The notes under the pieces were generated by a model, which saw nothing but the letters and a program-made list of their open reading frames with translations, searched no databases and was not told the origin of the DNA. Shown in pieces: positions 8,642 through 17,165 of a stretch of DNA of 64,000 bases. The position numbers and the translations under genes are program-made. This DNA comes from Trebonia sp963795335 (GTDB lineage: Bacteria > Actinomycetota > Actinomycetes > Streptosporangiales > Streptosporangiaceae). The DNA is taken from NCBI GenBank assembly GCA_963795335.1, contig CAWCHI010000016.1, positions 186,001 to 250,000 of the forward strand, read 5' to 3'. Numbering within the stretch: position 1 is the first letter of the stretch; the number at the start of each line of letters is the position of its first letter.

Positions 8642-9610
8642 ATGATGGGAACGATGAAACGGCACGCGCGGGTGAGCGGGGACGGCGCTGCGGCCCGGCC
8701 AGCCGGGGACGGGACTGGCGCCCCGGCCATCGCCGCCGCCGAGGTGGAGCGGGTGGAGGCCTTCCGCCAGCGGGCCGGCCTGCACCAGCTCATCGACGTG
8801 CACACCCATTTCATGCCCGAGCGCCTGCTGGCGGCGGTGCGAGCCTACTTCGACGCGGCCGGGCCGCTGATCGGCCGGCCCTGGCCCATCGTCTACCGGC
8901 AGGACGAGAACGCCCGGGTGGCGGCGCTGCGCTCGTTCGGCGTCAGCCGGTTCACTGCCATGCTCTACCCGCACAAGCCGGGCATGGCCCGCTCGCTCAA
9001 CGACTGGGGGGCCGGCTTCGCCGCCCGGACGCCGGACTGCCTGCACACCGCGACCTTCTTCGCCGAGGCGTCGGCCGCCGGCGACGTGCGCCGCGCCCTC
9101 GAGCAGGGCGCCCGCGTGTTCAAGTGCCACCTGCAAGTGGGGGACTTCGACCCGGGCGACCCGCTGCTTGACGCGGCCTGGGGGCTGATGGCCGAGGCCG
9201 GCGTACCGGTGGTGACGCACTGCGGCTCTGGCCCGGTGCCAGGCCGGTTCACTGGCCCCGGCCCGGTCGGCCGGCTGCTCCGCCGCCACCCGCGGCTGCG
9301 CCTGGTCGTCGCCCACCTCGGCATGCCCGAGTACGCCGGGTTCCTGGACCTGGCCGAGCGGTACCCGGCGGTGCTGCTCGACACCACGATGGCCTTCACG
9401 CCGTTCATCGAGGACGCGGGGGACCGGTTCCCGGCGGCCGAACTGCCCCGGCTGCGCGACCTCGGCGACCGGGTGCTGCTTGGCACCGACTTCCCCAACA
9501 TCCCCTACACCTACGCCGACGCCCTCGAAGCCCTGGAGCGGCCCGGGCTGGGGCAGGCGTGGCTGCGCGCGGTCTGTTACGACAACGCGGCCCGGCTGTT
9601 CGCCGTCTGA
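8642..9610 (+). CDS. Amidohydrolase-2 family metal-dependent hydrolase
   Basis: 322 residues from the ATG at 8642; in-frame ATGs at 8645 and 8654 are alternatives. The metal-site motifs of the TIM-barrel family are present in order: DVHTHFMPE near the N-terminus, VVTHCGSGP, VVAHLGMPEY and LLGTDFPNIPY near the C-terminus. Family members are decarboxylases or hydrolases of small carboxylic or cyclic compounds (the ACMSD-like group). The substrate here is unknown. The gene lies between the two paralogous membrane proteins and diverges from lspA. Confidence 0.85.
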   Translation: MMGTMKRHARVSGDGAAARPAGDGTGAPAIAAAEVERVEAFRQRAGLHQLIDVHTHFMPERLLAAVRAYFDAAGPLIGRPWPIVYRQDENARVAALRSFGVSRFTAMLYPHKPGMARSLNDWGAGFAARTPDCLHTATFFAEASAAGDVRRALEQGARVFKCHLQVGDFDPGDPLLDAAWGLMAEAGVPVVTHCGSGPVPGRFTGPGPVGRLLRRHPRLRLVVAHLGMPEYAGFLDLAERYPAVLLDTTMAFTPFIEDAGDRFPAAELPRLRDLGDRVLLGTDFPNIPYTYADALEALERPGLGQAWLRAVCYDNAARLFAV

Positions 9611-9823
9611 CCACCCTGGCTCGTTACGGTGCGTGACCGCGTCGGCGTCCGGGTCCGGGTCCGGGTCTGGCCGCCGCGCGAGCGCAACAGCTCGCTTCCC
9701 CGTTGGTAATCGGCGGGTATCAGGCTATTCCCGGGCAGCCGGGGACGACGAATTCTTCGCTTGTGGCTAAAAAAGCTCTCCGTCTCGGCAATTCTGTTTG
9801 CGCACCGAAAGTAACTCGTTAGC

Positions 9824-11697
9824 GTGCGACACGTGACCTCGACTGAGCAGACCGCAGCGTCCCAGGCGGCGCAGCCGGCGGGACCGGACGGCGCAGGCCG
9901 TCAGCGGTGGGCCTGGATCGGCGGCACGATCCTGGCCGCGGCGGTGCTGACGTTCTGCTACCTGCGGATCGCCGGGGCGACCCAGGTGACCTCCGACGGG
10001 GCCGGGCTGGTGCTGGAGGCGCAGTCGATCCTGCACGGCAACGTGCTGCTGCACGGCTGGTGGGCCAGCGACGTCACCTTCTACACGACCGAGATGCCCG
10101 AGTACGTGCTGGTGACGTTCTTCGCCGGGCTGCGGCCCGAAGTGGTGCACATCTGCTCGGCCGTCACCTACACGCTGCTGGTGCTGCTGGCCGCCTACGT
10201 TGCCCGGGGTCGCGCGAGGGGAGCCGAGGGCGTGGTCCGGGCGCTGCTGGCGGGCGGGGTGATCCTGGTGCCGCAGCCGACCGGCCCGACCCAGGTGCTG
10301 CTGGGCGGCCCCGATCACGTCGGCTCGGCCGTGCCCATCCTGGTCCTGCTGCTGCTGCTTGACTGGGTCCGCCCGCGCTGGTGGGTGCCGGTCGCGGCGG
10401 GGGTCCTGCTGGCCTGGGGCATCGTCGGCGACCAGCTCATCGAGCTGGCGGGCGCCGTCCCGTTGTGCCTCGCCTGCCTGCTGCGGGCGGCCCGGCTGAT
10501 GCGGCCGTGGTCCCGCGCCCGGTCGTGGACGGCCGGCTGGTACGACCTGTCGCTGGCGGCCGCGGCGGCGGTGTCCGTGCCGGCCGGCCTGGCCGCGACC
10601 CGGCTCCTGGTCCGGTGGGGCGGCATCCAGCCCGGCCCGGTTTCCTACCACCTGGCGCTCAACCAGAACATGACACCGCAGGCCTGGGGGCTGGCCGGGC
10701 GGGGCCTGCTCGCGCTGTACGGGGCCGACTTCGTCCCGGCCGATTTCAACGGCACCGCCACCGCGGGCTCGGTCGCCTTCGCGGCGGCGCACCTGCTGGG
10801 CGTGGCGCTGGTGATCGCGGCGGTCCTGCTGGCGCTGTGGCGGCTGATCCGGCCGCGCCGCGACCCGGCGCCGGCCCCGGGACAGGGGCACCCGGGACAG
10901 CGGCCCCCGGAACGGCGGCCCCCGGAACGGCGGCCCCCGGGACAGCGGCCCCCGGGCAGGCCGGTGACCTGGTCGCCAACGTCCTGCTGCTCGGCATGAT
11001 GGTGAACTTTGCCGCCTTCATGGTCGAGGTCCACATCAACGCCATCTACTCCGCCCACGAGATCGGCCCGCTCCTCGGGCTGGGGGCGGCGCTGACCGGG
11101 CGAATGCTGGGCGGCCCGCTCGTGGCCGGCTGGCGGGCCGCCCGCGGCCGCCTGGCCGACGGCCGGCGGGACGTCACCGGCGCGCGGCCCCCGGCCCGCC
11201 GGCGGGTGCCGCTGAAGCTGCTGGCGGCCTTCCTGACGGCCGGCCTGGTGGCCTACGCGGTCCTGCTCGGCGTGGCCGCCGCGACTCAGCAGGGCGCCCC
11301 CCGTAACGCCGCCCTCGCCGCCTGGCTGGTGCGCCATCACCTGCGCGAAGGATTCGCCCCGTACTGGGAGGGGTCAAGCGTCACCGTCGACTCGCACGGC
11401 CAGACGGAGGTGCTGCCGGTGCAGAAGGCCGCCCTCCTGGCAGGTCAGGTGGTGCCGGTCGCCGAGGAGAGCGACCTGCAGCTGGTCGAGGCCAAGGGCG
11501 CGTATGCCAGCTTCGTCGTCTGTGCGGGCGACATCACCGCGAAGTCGGTGAGCGCCAGCTTCGGCAGGCCGGCGGCCACCTACCGCTACCAGAACTTCAC
11601 CATCCTCGTGTGGCACAAGAACCTGCTGCCCGCGCTGTCCCGCTCGGCTACGGCCGAGGCCCGCCTCGAAGCCCGGGACGCGACCATCCCGCTGTAA
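9824..11697 (+). pseudogene. Polytopic membrane protein, paralogue 2, frameshifted
   Basis: This is the same architecture as the 6188-8053 protein. The first frame starts at GTG 9824 (or GTG 9833) and carries TSDGAGLVLEAQ, LLHGWWASDV and the membrane helices. It then loses register at about 10860-10965 and ends at 10999. The homologous C-terminal half (VNFAAFMVEV, AHEIGPLLGLGAAL, WHKNLLPAL) continues in a different frame to 11697. The shift falls in a GC-rich 15-base tandem repeat. A sequencing or assembly slip, or repeat-length variation, is therefore as likely as real inactivation. The count of about 624 residues assumes one corrected frame. Confidence 0.7.
10877..10951 (+). repeat. 15-base tandem repeat, about five units
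   Basis: Units follow the pattern CCGGGACAGCGGCCC or CCGGAACGGCGGCCC, each 15 bases long, so copy-number change alone would keep frame. In one frame they encode Pro-Gly-Thr-Ala-Ala repeats, in the other Arg-Pro-Pro-Glu/Gly-type repeats. They lie in the cytoplasmic-loop region of the membrane protein exactly where its frame is lost. Confidence 0.8.
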
Positions 11698-11896
11698 AAC
11701 CGGCCGGCTCCAAGGGCGCGCGCCGCCTCGTCAGCAGGCACCGTTCACGGCCTCCGCTGGGCCCCCAGCTGCTTACGGAGCGTAATCGCAACGCGCAGAT
11801 CTTCCCGCGGGTACGGGATTGCGCCACCAGGGTGCCTGCCGCCGTATGAGCCTTTGTCCCGTTATAGAGAGTGCCCTTGTGACGGGTGATACGTGG

Positions 11897-11939
11897 TTGC
11901 ACATAGGTAATGCGTATAGGTATAGTTACCGATGTGCAA
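11897..11939. promoter_or_regulatory. Long inverted repeat upstream of the WhiB gene
   Basis: The arms TTGCACATAGGTAA (11897-11910) and TTACCGATGTGCAA (11926-11939) pair at 13 of 14 positions around a 15-base AT-rich spacer, 49 bases before the WhiB start. It could be an operator for a dimeric regulator or a leader hairpin. It lies in the only AT-rich part of this intergenic region. Confidence 0.55.
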
Positions 11940-11988
11940 CGGAGAGTCACCAGGAAGTCTAGGGCAGGAGTGATTCGGGGGTCTGCGC

Positions 11989-12870
11989 ATGGTTGCAACC
12001 AAGCTGGCAGCCCAGCGTGCCGCGGAGGAGGACCGGCGCGACTGGTGGCGGTCGGCCGCCTGTCAGGAGGCGGATCCGGAGCTGTTCTTCCCGGTGGCGG
12101 TGCTCGGGCCGGCGGCGGGCGAGATCGCCCGGGCGAAGGCGGTGTGCGGCGGCTGCCGGGTGCGCCGCCAGTGCCTGCAGTACGCCCTGGCGACGCACCA
12201 GGTGCACGGCGTCTGGGGCGGCCTGACGGAGGGGGAGCGCCAGCTCCAGATGTACCGCGAGCGCGAGCGGGAGCGGGAGCACAGCCAGCGGGGGCGGAGC
12301 ACAGCCAGCGGCAGCACCGGGACCCGGTGCGGCCGGAACGCGGGGAGCCGGGGGGCGGGAACGGCGCGCGGAACCGCGGCAGCCGCCTCCGTTCGGCCTG
12401 ACGACGGTCTTGATCGAGAAGAAGAGAGCTTTACCGGGCCTTCCCGGTGGCCGCGTGGAGGACGCGGCCACGGAAGAAGGCAACCCGGGCCAGCCTGCTC
12501 CGCCACAGCGGACGGGACGGCCCGACAGCGAGGCCAGCTGGGGAGCCGGCGTCGCGGGGGAACGGGCAGCGGCCGGGGGGTCCGCTGCCCGGCCGGGTCA
12601 CCGGTGGCGACAGCGGGGAGGCAGTCGCTACCGGTGACCACGGCAAGGGTCACGGCAGTACAAGGCAGTAACCACAAGCACAGGGGCGGTGGCAAGCACG
12701 CGGGCCGTCGGCGGGGGTTGGGGGGCCTCTGCCGGCGGCCCGGTGCCTTTTCCAGCGGGCCGCTCGCCCGCTTGCCCGGCTCGGCCAGAGCGCGGGCCTG
12801 CGCGAGCCGGGCGCCGCCTGGTGACGTCACCCGGGCTACGGCCGGCCACCTGCCCGCCATTTGCCGGTAA
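11989..12870 (+). CDS. WhiB-family iron-sulphur transcriptional regulator with long C-terminal tail
   Basis: 293 residues from ATG 11989. Residues 1-90 are a standard WhiB domain. WRSAACQEADPELFFP holds the first Cys, CGGCRVRRQC holds the other three cluster ligands, and GVWGGLTEGER is the family signature turn. The protein normally ends near residue 85-130. Here a further 190 or so residues follow, rich in Arg, Gly, Ser and Thr and starting with a run of alternating Glu and Arg. The tail has no recognisable domain and its composition resembles a chance open frame, so a missed stop or frameshift after about residue 105 is possible. WhiB proteins bind a [4Fe-4S] cluster and partner with sigma factors. 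Confidence 0.8.
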   Translation: MVATKLAAQRAAEEDRRDWWRSAACQEADPELFFPVAVLGPAAGEIARAKAVCGGCRVRRQCLQYALATHQVHGVWGGLTEGERQLQMYREREREREHSQRGRSTASGSTGTRCGRNAGSRGAGTARGTAAAASVRPDDGLDREEESFTGPSRWPRGGRGHGRRQPGPACSATADGTARQRGQLGSRRRGGTGSGRGVRCPAGSPVATAGRQSLPVTTARVTAVQGSNHKHRGGGKHAGRRRGLGGLCRRPGAFSSGPLARLPGSARARACASRAPPGDVTRATAGHLPAICR

Positions 12871-12875
12871 CTTCC

Positions 12876-12903
12876 GCGTCAGCATCGCGTGAGAAGCTGA
12901 CGC
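12876..12903 (+). terminator. Hairpin after the WhiB gene
   Basis: The arms GCGTCAGC (12876-12883) and GCTGACGC (12896-12903) pair perfectly around a 12-base loop, five bases after the WhiB stop. There is no T-run. It could be a GC-type terminator or a regulatory structure upstream of the phosphonate transporter. Confidence 0.4.
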
Positions 12904-13060
12904 CTGTCCGGCTCTTCGTGATAAATCGCGACGTGACGGACGGCTCGCCGCCACCAAGCCGCAACCTCCCGTTCAACCTGCTTAGCCAAGATGCGACTTG
13001 TCTAGCCAAGATGCCAAAGCGTGCCCCCGCTCCCTGGGGGCGGCATGGGAGGGTTTCATT

Positions 13061-14233
13061 TTGCGCGCATCAAAGACGATCGTGGCGGCTGCCGCCACGA
13101 TCGGGTCGATTCTGCTCGCTGCCGGCTGCAGCAGCTCGGGCTCCACGAGCAGCGCCGCCGCGGCGGGCACGGCGAGCAGCGGCACCGCCAGCAGCTCGGG
13201 CAACTGGGCCACGGCCACCTCGGCCGCCGCGGGGGGCGGCATGAGCGCCCTGGTCGCGGCGGCCGAGAAGGAAGGCCACCTCAACGTCATCACGTTGCCG
13301 TCCAACTGGGCCAACTACGGCAACATCATGAAGGAATTCACCGCCAAGTACGGCATCAAGATCAACGACGAGAACCCGGAAGGCTCCAGCCAGGACGAGC
13401 TGAACGCGATCAAGCAGCTCAAGGGCCAGAGCACTGCCCCTGACGTGGTGGACGTCGGCGGCTCGTTCGCCGTCACCGGCGAGACTGACGGCGACTGGGC
13501 CCCGTACGAGGTCGCGACCTGGAGCAACATCCCGGCCGCGGCCAAGGCCGCCAACGGCGACTACTACGCGGACTACGGCGGCTACGTGGCCATCGGGTAC
13601 GACACCACCAAGGTGAAGACGCCCCCGACCTCGTTCAAGTCGCTGCTCAACCCGGTCTACAAGAACCAGGTCGCGATCGACGGCAACCCGACCCAGACCG
13701 GGTCCGCGTTCGCCGCCGTCTACGCGGCGGCCCTGGCCAACGGCGGCTCGCTGTCCAACATCGCCCCCGGCGTCAGCTACTTCAAGAGCCTGAAGCAGGC
13801 CGGCAACTTCGTGCCGGTCGAGGGCACTCCCGCCACGGTGCAGTCCGGGCAGACCCCGATCCTGATCTGGTGGGACTACCTGCTGGCGTCCGAGGTCACC
13901 CCGGTCGACAAGAACTTCAAGATCGTCATCCCGACCGACGCCCAGTACGCGGGCTACTACTACCAGGCGGTCAGCAAGTACGCCGCCGACCCGGCCGCGG
14001 CCCGGCTGTGGGAGGAGTACCTGTACTCCACCACCGGCCAGAACCTCTGGCTCGAGGGTGCCGCCCGCCCGATCGAGATGCAGTCGCTGATCTCGGCCGG
14101 CACCATCAACAAGATCGCCCAGGCGGCGCTGCCGTCCGTGCCGGGCAGCGGTGCGCTGTCCCTGCCCACCACCGCGCAGAACACCACCGCGGAAAGTATC
14201 GTCGCCCAGCAGTGGCCGTCCGTCTCCGGCTGA
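13061..14233 (+). CDS. ABC transporter substrate-binding lipoprotein, 2-aminoethylphosphonate-type
   Basis: 390 residues from TTG 13061. I chose this start because a strong GGGAGGG site lies eight bases upstream and the protein then begins with a signal peptide (RASKTIVAAAATIGSILLAA) ending in the lipobox LAAGC. A Ser/Thr/Ala-rich linker follows, then an iron/putrescine/phosphonate-type binding domain with HLNVITLPSNWANYG and DVVDVGGSF. It is the first gene of a four-gene importer followed by oxygenase genes, so I infer a phosphonate ligand. Spermidine or iron-type binding proteins share the fold, so the ligand rests on context. Confidence 0.85.
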   Translation: MRASKTIVAAAATIGSILLAAGCSSSGSTSSAAAAGTASSGTASSSGNWATATSAAAGGGMSALVAAAEKEGHLNVITLPSNWANYGNIMKEFTAKYGIKINDENPEGSSQDELNAIKQLKGQSTAPDVVDVGGSFAVTGETDGDWAPYEVATWSNIPAAAKAANGDYYADYGGYVAIGYDTTKVKTPPTSFKSLLNPVYKNQVAIDGNPTQTGSAFAAVYAAALANGGSLSNIAPGVSYFKSLKQAGNFVPVEGTPATVQSGQTPILIWWDYLLASEVTPVDKNFKIVIPTDAQYAGYYYQAVSKYAADPAAARLWEEYLYSTTGQNLWLEGAARPIEMQSLISAGTINKIAQAALPSVPGSGALSLPTTAQNTTAESIVAQQWPSVSG

Positions 14234-14234
14234 C

Positions 14235-15185
14235 ATGGCTGACATGACCGACACGGTCACGACCCCGGGGTCCGCCACGGACCCCGGGGTCCGCCGCTTC
14301 CCGTCTCCGCTGCGCCGCTTGCCCAAGCCGGCGCGCATCGCGGCCCGCTACGCGCGCGTCGTCCCGTTCCTCGCCTACATCGCGGTCTTCCTGCTCCTGC
14401 CGATGGTCTGGATCGTCAAGGACGCTTTCCTGACCGAGAACACCAACCAGTTCACCTGGTCCAACGTGGACATCGCGGTTCACGGCTCCTTCCTGCACGG
14501 GTTCGAGCAGTCGCTGCTCCTGTCGCTGATCGCCTCGGTCATCCCGGGTGTCTTCGGCCTGCTGCTGGCCTACGCGATCTCCACCGCGCGGGGCCGCGGC
14601 GCGGCCTGGCTGCGCCAGGTGGTGATCACCGCGTCGGGCGTGTTCGCCAACTTCGGCGGCGTCCCGCTGGCGTTCTTGTTCATCGCCTCGTTCGGGTCGT
14701 CCGCACTGGTCACCGGCTGGCTCAGCGCCATCGGGCTGAACATCTACAACATGGGCTTCAGCCTCTACGCCTTGTCCGGCGTCGCCCTGGTCTACATGTA
14801 CTTCCAGATCCCGCTGATGGTGCTGATGATCCTGCCGGCCCTGGAAGGACTCCGCCCGGCGTGGCGGGAAGCGGCGCAGAACCTGGGCGCGCGGTCGTGG
14901 CAGTACTGGCGGTTCGTCGGCGGCCCGGTGCTGCTGCCGTCCTTCATGTCCTGCCTGATGCTGCTGTTCGGCTCGGCCCTCGCCGCCTACGCGACCGCGG
15001 AGGCGCTGACCACCGGGACGATCCCGCTGACCTCGATTCAGATCGGCACCTTCCTGAACGGGAACGTGATCGCCGGCCAGCAGAACGTCGGCGACGCGCT
15101 GGCGCTCGGCATGGTCGTCATCATCGCGGTCCTGATGATCGCCTACGTGCTCTTCCAGCGGAGGTCGGCGAAATGGCTGCGGTAG
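14235..15185 (+). CDS. ABC transporter permease (importer subunit 1)
   Basis: 316 residues from ATG 14235, one base after the stop of the binding-protein gene. About six hydrophobic segments surround the EAA loop EGLRPAWREAAQNLGARSWQ, which contacts the ATPase. It belongs to the CysTW/PotB-like permease group used by 2-aminoethylphosphonate, spermidine and iron importers. Its end overlaps the next permease gene by 13 bases, so the two are translationally coupled. Two GACCCCGGGGTC palindromes in direct repeat lie in its first 20 codons (about 14260-14290). Confidence 0.88.
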   Translation: MADMTDTVTTPGSATDPGVRRFPSPLRRLPKPARIAARYARVVPFLAYIAVFLLLPMVWIVKDAFLTENTNQFTWSNVDIAVHGSFLHGFEQSLLLSLIASVIPGVFGLLLAYAISTARGRGAAWLRQVVITASGVFANFGGVPLAFLFIASFGSSALVTGWLSAIGLNIYNMGFSLYALSGVALVYMYFQIPLMVLMILPALEGLRPAWREAAQNLGARSWQYWRFVGGPVLLPSFMSCLMLLFGSALAAYATAEALTTGTIPLTSIQIGTFLNGNVIAGQQNVGDALALGMVVIIAVLMIAYVLFQRRSAKWLR

Positions 15186-16021
15186 CGACCCAGACGGCTC
15201 CGGCCCCCGCCCCGGCGACGGCCGCCGCCGGCCCGCGGCGCGCCTTCCCGGCCTGGCGGTGGGCGATCCTGCTCGTCGCCGCGGTCTACTTCCTGCTCCC
15301 GCTGTACGCGGCGATCCGGTTCGCCGGACTCCACGCGTTCGGCTCGGTGGTCACCCAGGCCGGGTTCGGCTCGGCGTTGTGGCTGTCAGTCAAGCTGGCC
15401 GTGGTGACCTGGGCCATCACCATGCTGCTGATGATCCCGACCACGGTCTACGTGCACCTGCGGCTGCCGGGGTTGCGCCGGCTGCTGGAGACGATCACGA
15501 TCTTGCCGATCGTCATCCCGCCGGTCGTCCTGATCGTTGGCGTGCTGCAGGTGATGCCGCTGTCGCTGCGGTCCAGCGTGTGGCTGCTCGCCATCGAGTA
15601 CGTGGTCCTGGCGATGCCGTTCGCCTACCGCGCCCTTGACGCGGGCCTGCGCTCAATCGACGTCAAGACGCTGACCGAGGCGTCCGGGTCGCTCGGGGCC
15701 GGGATGTTCACCACGATGTGGCGGGTGCTGCTGCCGAACCTGCGGACGGCGCTGCTGTCGTCCACCATCTTGATCGTTGCGCTCGTCCTCGGCGAGTTCA
15801 CCATGGCCAGCCTCGACCTGCAGACCACGTTCCCGGTCTGGATCGTGCTGTTCGACCAGGAGAACGCGCAGATCTCGGTCGCCGCCTCGATCTTCGCCCT
15901 GGTCGTGACCTGGCTCTTCCTGATGCTGATCACGGTCATCGCTACCCGCCAGTCCCGCCGCAGCGGCGGCGGCGAGGTGACGCTGTTCTCCGTGGCCCCC
16001 CGCGAGACGATTGGAAACTGA
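15173..16021 (+). CDS. ABC transporter permease (importer subunit 2)
   Basis: 282 residues from ATG 15173, preceded by GGAGGTCGGCGAA within the end of the first permease gene. About six membrane helices are visible. The EAA-type loop is in the region RSIDVKTLTEASGSLGAGM. It forms the membrane channel with the preceding permease. Its stop overlaps the start of the ATPase gene by one base. Confidence 0.88.
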   Translation: MAAVATQTAPAPAPATAAAGPRRAFPAWRWAILLVAAVYFLLPLYAAIRFAGLHAFGSVVTQAGFGSALWLSVKLAVVTWAITMLLMIPTTVYVHLRLPGLRRLLETITILPIVIPPVVLIVGVLQVMPLSLRSSVWLLAIEYVVLAMPFAYRALDAGLRSIDVKTLTEASGSLGAGMFTTMWRVLLPNLRTALLSSTILIVALVLGEFTMASLDLQTTFPVWIVLFDQENAQISVAASIFALVVTWLFLMLITVIATRQSRRSGGGEVTLFSVAPRETIGN

Positions 16022-17154
16022 TGACCGCCAACGAAACCACCGCCAGCCCAGCCGCGCAGGCCGGCGCGGCGGGGACCGCGGGGGCCGGAACCGCCAGCGG
16101 GGCCAGGAACGGCACCAGTGTGTCGCTGCGCGGCCTCACCCGTACCTTCGGCGCGACCCGGGCTCTGGATGAGATGTCCCTGGACATCGCCCCCGGCGAG
16201 CTGGTCGCCCTGCTCGGCCCGTCCGGCTGCGGCAAGACGACCGCGCTGCGGATCGTCGGCGGGTTCGAGTTCGCCGACTCCGGTGAGGTCCTGATCGACG
16301 GCCGCGACGTGTCCGGTGTCCCGGCCAGCAAGCGGGACATGGGCATGGTGTTCCAGTCCTACTCGCTGTTCCCCAACATGAGCGCGCTCGACAACGTGGC
16401 GTTCGGCTTGCGGATGCGGAAGGTGGGCACCGCCGGGCGGCGCAAGCAGGCCGCCGAACTGCTGGACATGGTCGGCCTGGGCCCCCAGGCGAAGCAGTTC
16501 CCGCACCAGCTGTCCGGGGGCCAGCAGCAGCGCGTCGCCCTCGCCCGCGCCCTGGCCATCGAGCCGCGGGTGCTGCTGCTTGACGAGCCGCTGTCCGCCC
16601 TCGACGCCAAGGTCCGGCTGCAGCTGCGCGAGCAGATCCGCAACCTGCAGCAGCGGCTCGGCACCACCACCCTGTTCGTCACCCACGACCAGGAGGAGGC
16701 GCTGTCGATGTCGGACCGGGTGGGCGTCATGCGAGCCGGCAGGCTCGAGCAGGTCGCCAGCCCGGACGAGCTCTACGCCCGCCCGGCGACCGCGTTCGTG
16801 GCCGAGTTCGTCGGCACCATGAACCGGCTGCCGGCCGAGCTGACCGGCGGCGGCGCCACCGCCTCGGTCATCGGGGTCACCGTGCCGGTCCAGCCTGGCG
16901 CCCAGGTCGACGGCCCGGTCGACGCCCTCGTCCGCCCGGAGAACCTGACCGTGGCGCCGTCGGAGGCGGGCAACGGCATCGTCACCGTGCGGACGTTCCT
17001 CGGCGCTGTCACCCGGCTCACGGTCCGGCTGTCGGGGGACACGGAGGTGGTCGTGGACGTGGCGACCACCTCCGCGGCCGACATGGTGCCAGGCACCGCC
17101 GTCGAGATCGGCCTGCCGCCCGCGCCGGTGCTGGTGGCGGCGCGCGCGAGCTGA
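16021..17154 (+). CDS. ABC transporter ATP-binding protein of the importer
   Basis: 377 residues. Walker A is GPSGCGKTT, the signature is LSGGQQQRV, Walker B is VLLLDEPLSALD and the H-loop is VTHDQEEA. A C-terminal regulatory domain (TOBE type) spans about residues 265-377. This long ATPase with an OB-like tail is typical of spermidine, iron and 2-aminoethylphosphonate importers. Its ATG overlaps the permease stop by one base. The oxygenase gene follows after a GGGAGG site. Confidence 0.9.
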   Translation: MTANETTASPAAQAGAAGTAGAGTASGARNGTSVSLRGLTRTFGATRALDEMSLDIAPGELVALLGPSGCGKTTALRIVGGFEFADSGEVLIDGRDVSGVPASKRDMGMVFQSYSLFPNMSALDNVAFGLRMRKVGTAGRRKQAAELLDMVGLGPQAKQFPHQLSGGQQQRVALARALAIEPRVLLLDEPLSALDAKVRLQLREQIRNLQQRLGTTTLFVTHDQEEALSMSDRVGVMRAGRLEQVASPDELYARPATAFVAEFVGTMNRLPAELTGGGATASVIGVTVPVQPGAQVDGPVDALVRPENLTVAPSEAGNGIVTVRTFLGAVTRLTVRLSGDTEVVVDVATTSAADMVPGTAVEIGLPPAPVLVAARAS

Positions 17155-17165
17155 GGGAGGTGCTG

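Noticed and set aside
9650..9670. GGGTCC hexamer repeat after the amidohydrolase gene
   Set aside because: Three units in very GC-rich DNA are expected by chance and have no palindrome or gene context.
12410..12646. Separate small gene within the WhiB tail
   Set aside because: An ATG frame of 75 residues exists but has no ribosome-binding site, no family and biased Arg/Gly composition.
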